Of a stretch of DNA of 64,000 nt, positions 1 through 11,541 are shown piece after piece; positions within the stretch are counted from its first letter, which is position 1, and the number at the start of each line of letters is the position of its first letter. The DNA comes from Lomentospora prolificans. Lineage: Eukaryota > Ascomycota > Sordariomycetes > Microascales > Microascaceae. Location: positions 2,914,001 to 2,978,000 of the forward strand of contig JARFXM010000006.1 in NCBI GenBank assembly GCA_029532625.1, written 5' to 3'. The notes below the pieces were generated by a model, which worked only from the letters and a program-made list of their open reading frames with translations, did not search any database and had not been told where the DNA came from. Made by a program: the position numbers and the translations under genes.

Positions 1-1650
1 CCACTTACACTGGGCCTGCTAGAAGGCCAGATCCAAGCTGACGGGAGCCTCAAGGGAATGCTGCACTGAAGGATAGAGGCGTAGGAATTGCGCTGCTCGC
101 AGCCTGTCTCAAGTAAATGATTGAAGTCCAAAAACGAGATACAATTGTGTTAATCGAACATCCCGCCCAAGTTTCCTAACGTTAAGTGTAGCCACGCATA
201 ATAGCTCGAAACTGTACAATTAGCTCGTTATATCTAGCCCAAGGGTGTGTCGTTTACAGCCCTTGTGCTTACGAGATTCCTCCCACTCGCATCTCTTCGT
301 CGACCCCCTTTGCGACCCTTCTCAAGACGCAGCACATCACAAATCAAATTTCCCCTCAAATGGTTACAACGACCCTGAAAATCAAGTCATCCGCCGTTTC
401 GCCCCATCCCACTCATTCAACACGCCTAACCAAATTAACCATTCCCCAGGCTTGACAACGCAGGAAAAAGAAGGGAAACTGTAGCAACATTGAACCCAGA
501 AAGGACGCCACCAGCAATTGCGTGCTGCGGAACAGCTCTGATTGGCCGAATCTAGCTTGGTCCCCCAATGATGTCATTTATAGCTTCCCTTTGCACAAGG
601 CCGAAACCGCCCCTCCCACGTTCTTACCCCTCCATCATGGCCCAGAAAAGTGAGGAAAGCAGCACACTTTTCCGATCCTACCCCCCTCTCACTTCATCAA
701 GTAAAAGTACTTAGTAGCAGTGTTCGTTTCGGTGGGGTCCTTCAGCTGTGCCTAGTAAACTAATTGATCGAACTCCTAATAGTTGATTACTATTCAAATT
801 GGCTTGGCGAACTTGCTAGGGCAAGGGCACCGGGGACCAAGAAGGCGTTATTTCCAGTTTGGATCAGATGCAGGGCCCTTATTGGAAGAGTCTGGAAAGT
901 CGCACTCAATCCTTCTCCCGTGGACACAGCGAAGGTGAAGTACGACCGGGAGGCATGGGCTCCTCCCTCCATACACCCTCGCAGGCTTGAATATGCATAT
1001 TGAAGTAGCCTGGCAACATGGATGAGCGTTCGCTTAGATAGGCTGGTCGTTCCTTCGTTTTTATATAAGATCCTGTGAATCTCTGCGCTTTCACATTGGT
1101 CACTCAACCCTACAGCCTTTGATACTACCAATGAAGGCACGCGCCCGCTGCTCTCAATTCTCACATCGTAATGCGCCGGGGAGACGCATTTTCCAAACTA
1201 CCAAAACACCAGTTTCCGGCTAGTCCTGATATAGTGACACTTTATACTTCCTCTTCCCCCGGTTGAGGATATTTGGCGTGGGTGCATTTGAGACTTCCAC
1301 CTCCCTAGAGACCACCTGTGAAGGCCATTTGAGAAAATTCCAATTCCGACAAGTCAGACGACGAAATCACCGTTCGATGAGATCTGAGTATACCTGAAGC
1401 TGCTGTCCCTCATCATTCCAGTTTATGGGTGCTTCTAGAGAAATTCCGACTGCACCAGTCACATTTTCTTCTTTTATACAACGTTTTGTCGGATGTCAGA
1501 GTCGTGGACCAGGCCTTGCCGATATCAATGCGAGCATTAAAACTTCAATTTCCATATACATGAGACAACAGAGTGTTCTTCCAAATCCAAACGACAACCA
1601 CCTTTCCACGCCACTCTCCAGTACGGTACAGGTATATTGCGCCCTCAGGT
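1..1650. other. Intergenic, no gene recognised
   Basis: No reading frame here has convincing protein character. The open frames are short, overlap on both strands and lack plausible splice partners. The right end is the 3' flank of the minus-strand sugar transporter that ends at 1651. No repeat or RNA gene was seen. Confidence 0.6.
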
Positions 1651-3807
1651 TTAAACCGCATTCTCGGCGTGCTCTCCCTTGCTTCTCTTCTCCACCTCCG
1701 ATCCGCTTCCATGGCCCCCGTTAAGCTGGCCCTGAAGGATAGCAGTGAGGCCAATCTCAGAGTTGATCTCTTCCATGCGCTCAAAGTCAGCCTGCGCAGT
1801 GCCCTCCGATCCGAAGATGATATCCATCTCCTCAAGCGTGAGACGCTTAGTCTCCGGAACAATAAACCAGATGAACGCAGCGCCAATGGTCGTGAGGCAG
1901 CCAAAGAGTATATAGGTACCGTACGTAATCTTCTGAAGCATATCCGGGGTGACCTGGCCGACGATAAAGTTGTTCATCCAGTTGGACGAGGCACCGAGGG
2001 AGACACCATAGGGGCGGGAGCTCAGTGGCCAAATCTCGGCAATCTGTGCAAGCCTTTGTCAATCCAAGCCCACCAGGATATCAATATTGATTGTTAGAAT
2101 AACGGTTTGAACTTACCAAGATCCAGGCACAAGGTCCCCATGAGTAACCAAAGTGGATGACGAAGAGCCAGACCATAGATACGGCGGCCCAGCCAGCGGC
2201 GCGCTGTTCATGCCACTTGTCCGAGTTCTTGGCAAAGATGACCGCGATGATGAAGTGACAGGCACTAAACGTTGCATACTTAGCGAATGATTCTAAGACG
2301 AGGAAAGCTCTGAACGTACGCCATGCCCAAAGCACCGATTGTGAGGACGGGCTTGCGTCCGGCACGGTCCTTTACTACGGCGTTAGCAAATAGACCCTCG
2401 TTTCTCTTTTTCTTTTTGGCTAATATTATTCACTCACAATCCACAGGACGGCGGGAATAGTGAAGAGGAACATGACAACGCCGACGACGCCAGTCGCAAG
2501 AAGTGAGGTCTCGGTATTGCTGAGTCCAAGTTGGCCGAAAATGGTAGGGGCATAATAGAGGACGCTATTTCATAATGCATTAGTTAGTTCCTAACTCTCG
2601 GGATGACCCATGGATGGGGTAGACGCACGCATTAATTCCAGTCCACTGCTGGAAGAACATGGTTACAGTAGCAACGATGACGCGCTTGAACATAGCCCGG
2701 CTCTGGAAGAGCGACTTGATGGCCACGAACTGTAACTTGAAGGTGTTCCACGCCGTCTCCTCTCTTAGCTGAGGGAAGTTCTCTGCAACGGTCCTCTTTT
2801 CGAACAAAGACTGGGCCTTAATTTCGAGGAACTCGAGTTCTACAAGTTCGTGGTCCTCGGGCAAGTCTCTCAGGTTGGCGAGAATGCCGCGAGCCTCACC
2901 CTCGCGATGGTGGTGGACAAGCCAACGCGGGGAGAATGGCATGAAGGCCATGCCGAAGAGTAGAATGAGACAAGGGACAATCTGGACGCAAATTGGGACA
3001 AGCCACGCGGCATCGCTCTGCTTGCCGAGCTCGGTACCGCCGATGAAGTTGGTTCCATAACCGATCCAGAAAGAAACCATAATACCGAAAGTAATAGCGA
3101 GTTGCTGAGTGGCGACTAGGGCACCACGAACTTCGGGAGGGGCGACTTCGGAGTTGTAGATGGGAACAATCATGGCTAAAGAACCGACGCCCATACCGGT
3201 AATGAATCGACCGGCGAGAATGGCATCGGGGCCGGCCTGGATGGCGCACTGTTGATGAATTGTTAACATTTGCTCTCAGTAACCTGGCCTGGACCTTAGG
3301 GTGGCCCGCAGAACCGCTTTTACTAACCGCTTGAACGATCACACCCAAGAGGAAAACGAAACAAGCAACGATGATACCGTATTTACGCGACAGAACCTCA
3401 GCGAGGAAACCAGACAAGAGGGTACCGATCCAAGCGCCAAGCTCAAGAATGGCAGTCAGCCAGCCCTTCTTGGTCATGTCGGCAGTATCATCAAGTGGGT
3501 CATATTCTCCCATATCTAGACGCGACCAGTCAGATCTGGACCTTAAACGCCGACGTGAAAAGAAACGCGAGCGCTTCGAAGCCTTGGGCAAGTACTTACG
3601 CGACTTGAAAGAGTTCATGGCGAGCACACTAGCGAACATTCCCTGGTTGTAACCGTAAAGGACACCTCCGATACACGCAAAGGCAGCAACGCGGAAGACC
3701 TTGAAGTTTTTCCAGAGGGCGCGAGCACCGGAAGCTCCCATGAGCTTCTGACGGCGCTGCAGCGCGGCGTCATAGAAATTGCCATGGTCAGTAGCTCCTC
3801 CAGCCAT
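1651..3807 (-). CDS. MFS sugar (hexose/pentose) transporter
   Basis: A plasma-membrane sugar:proton symporter of the major facilitator superfamily, sugar porter family. Seven exons splice in phase: 3807-3600, 3515-3328, 3248-2629, 2564-2438, 2369-2320, 2264-2117 and 2043-1651, giving 577 residues, a normal length for fungal hexose transporters. Visible signatures are the first transmembrane segment with GGVLYGYNQG, the loop GRFITGMGVGS, a PFSPRWL version of the usual PESPRWL, QQWTGINA in TM7, IDRAGRKP before TM9, and PETKRLTLEEMD after TM12. The ATG at 3807 gives a short cytoplasmic N-terminus typical of the family. One acceptor (before 2369) was chosen because it restores IDRAGRKP; the nearer AG at 2377-2376 would bring in a stop. 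Substrate cannot be read from sequence; glucose, xylose and related sugars are all possible. Confidence 0.93.
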
Positions 3808-4076
3808 GTTGGCTGCTGGTGTGATTGTGTATAAGAGAAATCAAGCCGTGGGGGACTTCAATTGACCAGTTCAGATGCGAGAAAGGGGAAGGCTAAGCCC
3901 TAGCAAAACCAGCCAAGATTGGAGAAGGGATGAGGAAGTTGACGAGCAAGAGAACGGGAGGGAGAGAAGAGGAGAGGAATGAGCGGAGTAAAAAGAGAAG
4001 GGAGAGCGGAAAAGAAAACCCGAGCTGCTGTCCACCTTTTGCGAGCGAATCAAGCGCGAGGGGGAACCTGCTTTGG

Positions 4077-4161
4077 TTAAATATAAGGCGAGGTTGCATA
4101 TATACATTAAACTGGTTCCTCCAGCAGTGGCAGAGTACCCTATCGCGAGAATAACCTGGAG
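4077..4161 (-). promoter_or_regulatory. Candidate promoter of the sugar transporter
   Basis: Upstream of the transporter ATG at 3807, on its strand, there are TATA-like stretches at 4088-4077 (TATATTTAA) and 4105-4097 (TATATG). Two hexamers match the SYGGRG consensus of the carbon-catabolite repressor CreA/CRE-1: CTCCAG at 4119-4124, read on the opposite strand, and CTGGAG at 4156-4161. Hexamers of this kind occur often by chance, so CreA control is an inference that suits a sugar transporter and is not shown. Confidence 0.3.
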
Positions 4162-7100
4162 GACCCCATTTGGGGTAGCACCGACCCAACTTCTGGTCGG
4201 ACATGGATGGTGCCTTGTATTGATGGGCAGAGGGGAAGGGGGTGCTTGTTAACCGGCTTACTACAACAACGCAACGCGAGAACTGTCTACCCCAAATTCG
4301 TCATTGCTACACTGTCCCGCACGAGCGGGTCATGGACATAATATGATGGGAAAAGCCCGTATTAAGGGTTCTCGAGGTCATCTATATGTCCTGCAAGTAC
4401 TATTCTGAAGCGAGCCATCCCGCCTCTCTCACTCACGCCCCTGTCCTCGCACCTTCATAACGAGAAAGACGCCACCAAAAAAAAAAAATGCGAGGAAGTA
4501 TGTAGAGGAAACCCAGCGGAGCAGAGTTACATATGAGGAGGATAAATTGTTCGTACAGGTGTGGATCCTTCTTATTAGATCTGATTTGGGGAAAGAATGA
4601 GTGAGAAGGGGGGGTAGCCGGACCCTGAGGGCACGTCGATTAATGCGATCCCTCGCCGTTTTGGGGACATGATCGACTGCCGGATGAAGGAGGAAGGATT
4701 ATCTAGGGTATGGAGCACCACATGGATGTACCCAAAAAGTGGGTGGCCGCGTCGTGTCGCGCCCGCACAGAGCGAGCTCAAGGCTTCTGCAGGACGGGAA
4801 CTCGGATCTCTCATTCTTTTCCCTCCTTTCATTCTTTGTATTTCCCCCCTCCTTCGACGGAGACAGAACGCGGTCTTTGCGTGCGTTCGGTTTGCTCTTC
4901 CAGCAGCGTGGGTTGATCATGTCTGTAATTTAAAAGTTTTGGGAAATTCCCATGAACCGGACACTGATCTGGCATGAAATGGGTTCCAGCATGTGCCTGA
5001 CACCGCTTGTATAGAAGCGAAATAAATGGATAAAGCTCTTGTGAAGAATCCATATCTTCCCTTTTGTTCCGTATGCCGTCCCTTCTTCTTATCCTCTCAC
5101 GGTCAAACGGAAGTTTTGCTCTACGAGGAGATACCAAAAATGAATCAACTTACAAAACAGCTTAGCCAAGACGAGTGTCGTTGAGCACCTTCGGCAGAGC
5201 GCCTGCGGAGACGAACGCCACGGCGCGGGAAGACAAGGCCGCCAAGCTTCGACAGGGCTTCTTGACACCTATCTAGCGCCCGGACACGCAGACAGAGGGA
5301 AGGGAGGGGGAAAATGAACCAGGGCTGGTGGTGTTGGGTGTTGGGAACAACGTGGAGAGAGAGAGGGGAAGTGTGGCTGGTCCGGGGTTCAATGCATGGC
5401 AGCAACCTCCCTTTCCTAGTGGGATCGACGAGGGAATACTACTTGTTAGTGTGCAGGAGGAGTATTCCGTGTGTTTGTATTGGGTGAGCGACTAGCGAGA
5501 ATCATAGGTTTATCGATTCCTTTTAGCCTGAATGCGGACACTTACTTCGTACAAAGTTCCTGCAGGGTGTATTGTGGTCATTGGTCGGGATGGCCCATGA
5601 GAAATTGGGGCAGATCATTAGGAAAATTTCCGTCTGTTTCGACTGATTTGATCGGGCCTTTTATCGGCTCTTGCAAGGTAGAGCCTGTGGCGGGATACAT
5701 TTTCATGGTTGTTAACTGCCGCATGGCCGTGTTCGCTACGACGTGGAGAGTGTGCATGGACGAACGGGTAGCAATGGCCGGATGTACTGTACTAAGTAAA
5801 GGTGTCTCGACTCGCGCCTGAAATACAGCAATGGCGGCGGCCTTGCTATTCGAGCGTTTCTAGTCTGCCAGTCTCAGACCCCGCAGGAAAAGAAAGCTGG
5901 CAATTCAATTAATAATACTCCATATAGCCTCACTCATAACCCGTAATGTAATCCCCGAGGAGATCGAATGAGGCGGCCATTTTCCGGAGTTTTCTTTTTT
6001 GCGCGTTCAGGCGAATGCGATGGCATTGTTCCCCGCATAAATCGTTGAAAACATCAGGGCCAGCTTCATGCCGAATTAAACTTGCTGGAGATGCGTCTGG
6101 GAGTTTATGCCAAGGGGCGCCGAGGCGCTGTTTAAGCTTATTGTCCGATGAGTCGCGGAGTGGACCAGGTTCCGGGGGATGCATCAATGTTGCACAGGTT
6201 TTCTCGAGAGATAAATAGTGGATCGCGAAAGCCTTGGCGACGGGTTTTTGTTTCGGGAAGTGCTGAAAGGACCTTATTAAAGTCCTAATCTTCTTCTTCT
6301 ATGTTCTCTTTGGATGAGCGGCATTGTATGTAGAGGCGGCTCATGGCTGTGGTCTGGGGATGGGACGGGAGACGCGAGCTAGTAGCACAAGAGACTCAAC
6401 GAGCAGTATTTCGTCTGACCCCTTTACAGTGAACCCTCTCAGTGCCTGGAGCCTCCAGGTCACTGCAGTATTGAGCCCACTTATCCACGGGTTCAAAAAT
6501 CATAGATTGCTGACGGAGTCACTTACATGATTTGAAAGCACGCACATAAGAGTCGTGTCCAATGATTTCGAAAGCGATGTCTCGACTTTCTGTAGCCTAG
6601 ACGACGGGGAATTCAAGTTTAAGATACAGATGGGCCTGTACTGATGAGATAAGAGGCATTTGGCCTGACATGTAGTAATTAACAGTACCGATGCTCTTGA
6701 AGTTGTATCGAGGATTAGAAACATGACGACGTATCCTGTTCCCGCATGATGTTATTAGGGTTAAAATTGAACTGGACATCAAGGCGCTTACGGAAGTTAG
6801 TCTACAGATGAGAGTAAAAGGCCATGACGGCTGATGGAGGTTCCATCCGGGGTCGCCTTGGAGCTAAGAGAGGAAGACTGTGTTGCTAGCCATAACCAAA
6901 TACTTGGGATATCGTACTCACGAGAAACAAGTGCTGGGTCTCTCTTGACCAGCGTAGCTAGTTGTGTGGTTCAGACGATAGCTAAGGACGAGGAGGTGCA
7001 CACTAGTCGTAAACTAGGCCGTTGGGATATTTTAATATTGACAAAGAGGGAGCCCGGGCTGCAAGGCCTATTATCATCGTGCTAGCTTGACCTTCCTAGT

Positions 7101-8770
7101 ATTCCTTGACGTGGGATCATAACGAGGTATCTAGAGGTGATAGGAAATGCTCAAGATAAACTGAAATCGAGGAATCAAAGAAGGCGCCACCTTTTTGAAA
7201 CCCGCCTGCTGGCTTTAAGGTACTAACTGTCCAAGCAGCCAGCATGGTTAGTGCGATCCGCCTAGAAAGTTCGGCCGTGGGTTGGAAGGTTGCACATCTA
7301 AGATCGGCGGATTTTCTTGGCAAGAATATCCCGCAAATATTAAGGGAAGAAGGACTGCCGGCTGTGCGGCGGCTCCTTCATTTTATGGTTACTGCATCGG
7401 GACGTCTCCAGGCCCGATAGTCGCTCGATTCGATTCTTCGAGGCGCCTACTGCTGATCATCGCCAATGCACGATCGTTTTGGATAGCCAGCGGGGGACGG
7501 CAGAGGAGTTGGCCGTGCCATGAGGCTTTCCCGCTCAAAAAAGCAGGGCAGAACGAAGCCGGGCCAGAGCGCACTATGGAGGAAGGAGCGAGCAAAAAAA
7601 GGCAGCGAATCATTGCCTGCACTGTGCAATCCCGTCTCGTCGACTTGGCGACAAGGGCTCATACGCGCCTTCCCTTTATTGGCCAGAAGCCTCCTTCCAA
7701 CCGCGCGTCTAGCTGCCACCCTGTTAGCGTGGCAGGAATGAGGTGCAGATCCCAGGATGCTGGCTTCCTTCTTCTTATGGGCTAGTGGGAAGAAGTGGCA
7801 GAAAACCCGTGGCCAACCAAGGCAACTCCCACAAGAACAAGAAACAAAACTTTTCTTCTTATGCTCTCTCGTCCAAGACAACGAGAGAGTAAAGGAGGAG
7901 TATATATTGACACCCGCAACTTTGGTGATCAAGCTGTAGTTGGCAATGATTTTCAACCTCTATGGTAGCCCTGGGCTCCGTAAGCCAGGGAAGCAATGAG
8001 GATTACCCTTGCTTGGGGCTTGACGTGACCATCGTAACCATCGCAACCACCACGACTTCGGCGAAATCTTGAGTAACACTGACGGGCGCGTGTTGGCACT
8101 TGACTAAAACGTCGCAGAGTCTCCATGTCCACGATCCCACACCCAAAAAAAAGAAGAGCTGGGCGGTAGGAAATTACACGGAGGCTCCCTGGCCTCCAAT
8201 CTCCAGTCGACATTTGCCGCCTTGCCCCCAAATCCGACCCGCCTTTCCCCAGAATCGCCAAGCCCGTTGTAGACAGGGCAATTTCCCATTAGCCAGTGAC
8301 CTCACGTCAACTCGTCGAAATCTCCCTAATGCTGCTATCTTACTCCCAGCTCTACTCTTCAGGGTCGGTCTGCCTTGTATCGCCCAACATTCGCCCAACA
8401 TGCATAATGCGGTCTGCTTCGGTGTTATCTACTACTAAATCTCAGACAGTAGGTGTCTAAGCCTCATTTCCCTTGCGTCCCTTAGGCATCCTCCTGCCCT
8501 AGCCGCTATGAGCGACTTACCTTGTGGGCAGATTCATATCATGATCATGGGTTAGTATCCAACTTGGATAGAATCATGCCTGCGCGATAATGGACTATCG
8601 GAATGCAATTCCGGTAGACGCGCGGGATTTGAAGCAAGGGTCTTGGTGTTTCCTGCGCTTGTTTTTCTCCGCTCGATTTTGTTCCCCCTTCGCTTCTCGC
8701 TAGTTTGACACGATTGCGCTCGCTACTGAGAGTCCATGGATCGGCCTGAGTAGGCTTCCTAGGACACCGT
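4162..8770. other. Long gene-poor interval
   Basis: 4.6 kb in which I could support no gene. Several open frames of 70-170 codons exist on both strands (for example near 4.7-5.1, 5.5-5.8 and 7.3-7.95 kb), but they overlap each other antisense, have low-complexity or Arg/Ser/Cys-rich translations and lack paired splice sites. A short A tract lies near 4480. There is a TATA-like stretch near 7903 with no recognisable gene after it. The interval may hold non-coding RNAs or diverged relics. Confidence 0.5.
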
Positions 8771-10434
8771 CGTTGGATTGAATTTGAATTCATTCAGACA
8801 TATCATTCCTCCCCCCAGCACCATGTCATTTCGTAGACCCGCGAAGCTATTCCTGGCACCAATTGTGCACTATCCGAGGGATTTTATCGGGTGCAATCTC
8901 CACAGTCGAATTCCAAGTGCCCTGCGTCAACCAACAAATCATACCACATCCTCCCCCAACCTTTGCCGCGGACGACGGCCCCTCTCATTGCGGACGGTAC
9001 CAAGAGCTCGGGTTGGTCCCACTCCACCCCTGCCTCGTTTCCCTTTTCATCCGCTCTTCGAATCGCCTCTCACCCTGTCACTTCGCTGCTGCCAAGGGTA
9101 TTTTCAAACCAGGCGTACCACCCACAATCCCAAGTACAGTTGAAAGCAATGCGTATGTTGTGTACTTCACAAACTCCCCCGCCAGCCTCTGCAAACAGTG
9201 TACCCATCCCACCCAACGCCGCCGGTTTACATCCAACATCAGAAGCTAGCCCAGTCCTGGTCACTTTTTGGATAGGCATGCCCTCCTGCTACCTCAGAGA
9301 GTCCCACTCGCCAGCTACTACCAGGCTCGTAGCATTGGTGCCCCTTGTCAATGGCCCCACTCCCAGCTATCCATCTTGCCTTTCCATGATGCTCGGCGCC
9401 TACTCATACTCGGTGCAACGTATTAGCCCCTCGTACCTATTTCGGGGTCCATCACTTACACACTTCCCATACAACACACACCAAACGACACCTCAACATG
9501 CCAACAGCTTCCCGGGCCATCGCTTGTTCCCGCATCAGGGCCTTTTCCGCAATTTGATACCTCGTCCGCCCGGTTCTACTTCTGCCAGAGTGGTACATGT
9601 CTGCTGGTATTAACGTCTCCACATGGCTTGTTTTTCCGTCCTCAGCAGCTGTCATTTCCGGGTCTAGCCTAACCGCCCTGCACCAACCCCCTACATGCTA
9701 GCCGCCGGTCTTCAGCCAAACGCCCACCCGTGGCCTCCAGCCAATATCGTCATGACTCTGCGTGAAAATGACTATCTTCAGACACGCGAGCGTAGTTTCA
9801 TATCTCTAGTGGCGCCACACCAATTTCTTGTTGCCCCGTTTCAAATCTCGGAATCCTACCCTATCACCAACTTCCAGTTTCGTGGAGAGGCTCGACTCTC
9901 CCTTCGTTCCATCCTCGTTGCGCTTCTTACGGCCTGTAGTTAAGCCAGGTGCCATCAGTATATTAGACACGCCATCCCCCACATGGCCGCTATCTTGGTC
10001 CCTCTGTCCCTTCCTAATCTATGTTCCCTATCGCCGCAACTTTCCTATAGCCTTTTTTTTTTCCTTTTTTTTCCTTCTGTTTCACATTTCCTTCTTCTCT
10101 TTCCTATTGTCTTTCGATAATCCAGTCTCATTTTCCGTCTTCGGTACCCAATTCTATTCTGGCAGTGCTACTCAGCCGGTCCCATACTTTGCCGTTTGTG
10201 TGGGTCATCATTCGCTTTGGTATCTTCCCGCCCACCTTGTTACGATTCTCTCATCCGGTTGCCCTCCTGGTGAGGCCACATTCTCTCGTCCTATAGCATC
10301 CAGTCGTCCGTCGTGACCTCTCTGTATCGGCTCTAATCGATAATCACCTCTCGCTAAACGACCCCCTTGACCTTCTTTCATACCCATAGCCGCCGCCCCT
10401 CGCGCGTGGTTATCATATACTGTCTCTTAGAGAT
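8771..10434 (+). promoter_or_regulatory. C+T-rich leader or promoter of the Myb-type gene
   Basis: The plus strand is markedly rich in C and T across about 1.6 kb directly upstream of the Myb-domain gene, with pyrimidine runs such as the one at 10050-10110. Open frames in it (8891-9613, 9828-10316) translate to Pro/Ser/Leu-rich sequence with no domain and are best explained by the base composition. Long pyrimidine-rich leaders are common upstream of developmental regulators in filamentous fungi. Whether this is transcribed 5' UTR, possibly with upstream ORFs, or only promoter is inference. Confidence 0.4.
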
Positions 10435-11541
10435 ATGCCTAAACATACACGGGCTACTAGCGCCAGTCATCACCGCTTCAGTGGGCTTCCCGTACCTCTT
10501 GCTCCTTCCTCAGGCCACGCCGACATGTATAACACACGCATCTCTATGTCGACCTACTACCCCGATGTCCAGGCCACTCAGGCGCCGCTCCAACTTCAGC
10601 ACGATCATCAATATGATCAATACATGGCTGCCGCACCCACCGCAGCCTCTCTCCATGAAGCCGTTCCGACCCAGCAGTCTATGATGCGCCACCGTGCGTC
10701 ATCAGGAGCGTGGTCCAAGGAAGATGACGAAACGCTCATGAGCGCTCGCGCGTCGGGTCTTAACTGGAGTCAGATTCAGCAGAAATACTTCAGTACCAAG
10801 TCGCCTAATGCCTGCCGTAAGCGCCACGAGCGCCTGATTGAACAGAAGACGGCAGATAACTGGAACAAGTCCGACTTCGAGAGGCTCTCCATGGAATACA
10901 TGAAGATGCGAAAAGAAATCTGGGCGCCACTGGCCGCTCAGGTCGGCGAGAAGTGGAACGTGGTTGAGCAAAAGGTACGTGAACGGTCCGTTTCACACAT
11001 CACATGACGTTGACGATGTTAATTGGAACCGTGATAGTGCATGTCGCATGGACTCAAAAACTTGCAAAGCGCTGCAAGGTCTGGTGCGAGGCGACAACGT
11101 CTCGAGACCGGCCACCAACTTCAAGGGTACGATGATGACAGTGGTATCAGTGGCATCGCCCTAACACCGGTTGACGGCCTAGACGCGTCATACAGCAGCC
11201 CCGAAACGACAGCGTCCGGCTCGCACTCGAGTAGCGGCGTCAGCACGTCCTCCGGTTACCAGATGAGCACCCACCCGCAGCTCCAGGCCCTAGGCCATGC
11301 CGGAAACCCGTACGGTTATTCTCACCCCGCTGCGCCGCACCATGGCTACACCTCTTCAGTCTCGTCGACCGGCACTTCGGCGGGAGCTTACGCGAGTAGC
11401 GGCCCTCAGTCTCATGCCTCGAGCGACTCATCCTACATGACCCATGAGCATCATATGAATATGAGGGCTCAGCGACTCTCAAGCGCCGATATGGGCATTG
11501 AAGCCATCATCAACAGGAACCCGGGCTCCAGAGGAATGTAA
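10435..11541 (+). CDS. Myb/SANT-like DNA-binding regulator
   Basis: Probable nuclear DNA-binding protein. Two exons, 10435-10974 and 11038-11541, joined over a 63-nt intron in phase 0, give 347 residues. The first helical repeat begins near the GAWSKEDDETL motif (about residue 95) and carries the spaced Trp residues of a Myb/SANT fold, followed by NACRKRHERL. A second repeat with NWNKSDFERL and IWAPLAAQVGEKWNVVEQKC spans the intron. The C-terminal half is Ser/Gly/Tyr/His-rich and probably disordered, as in transcription factors. An internal ATG at 10525 would give 317 residues and may be the true start, because the extra 30 residues look unlike conserved protein. The repeats differ from the FlbD/Myb-R2R3 type, so I give no symbol. 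The long pyrimidine-rich leader suggests regulated expression. Confidence 0.82.

Noticed and set aside
7282..7956. Overlapping frames of 167 (plus) and 169 (minus) codons
   Set aside because: They are antisense to each other over most of their length, Cys/Ser/Arg-rich, with no domain and no flanking splice sites.
8891..9613. 240-codon plus-strand frame
   Set aside because: Translation is Pro/Ser/Thr-rich, as expected from C+T-rich DNA; the start context and composition do not support a gene.
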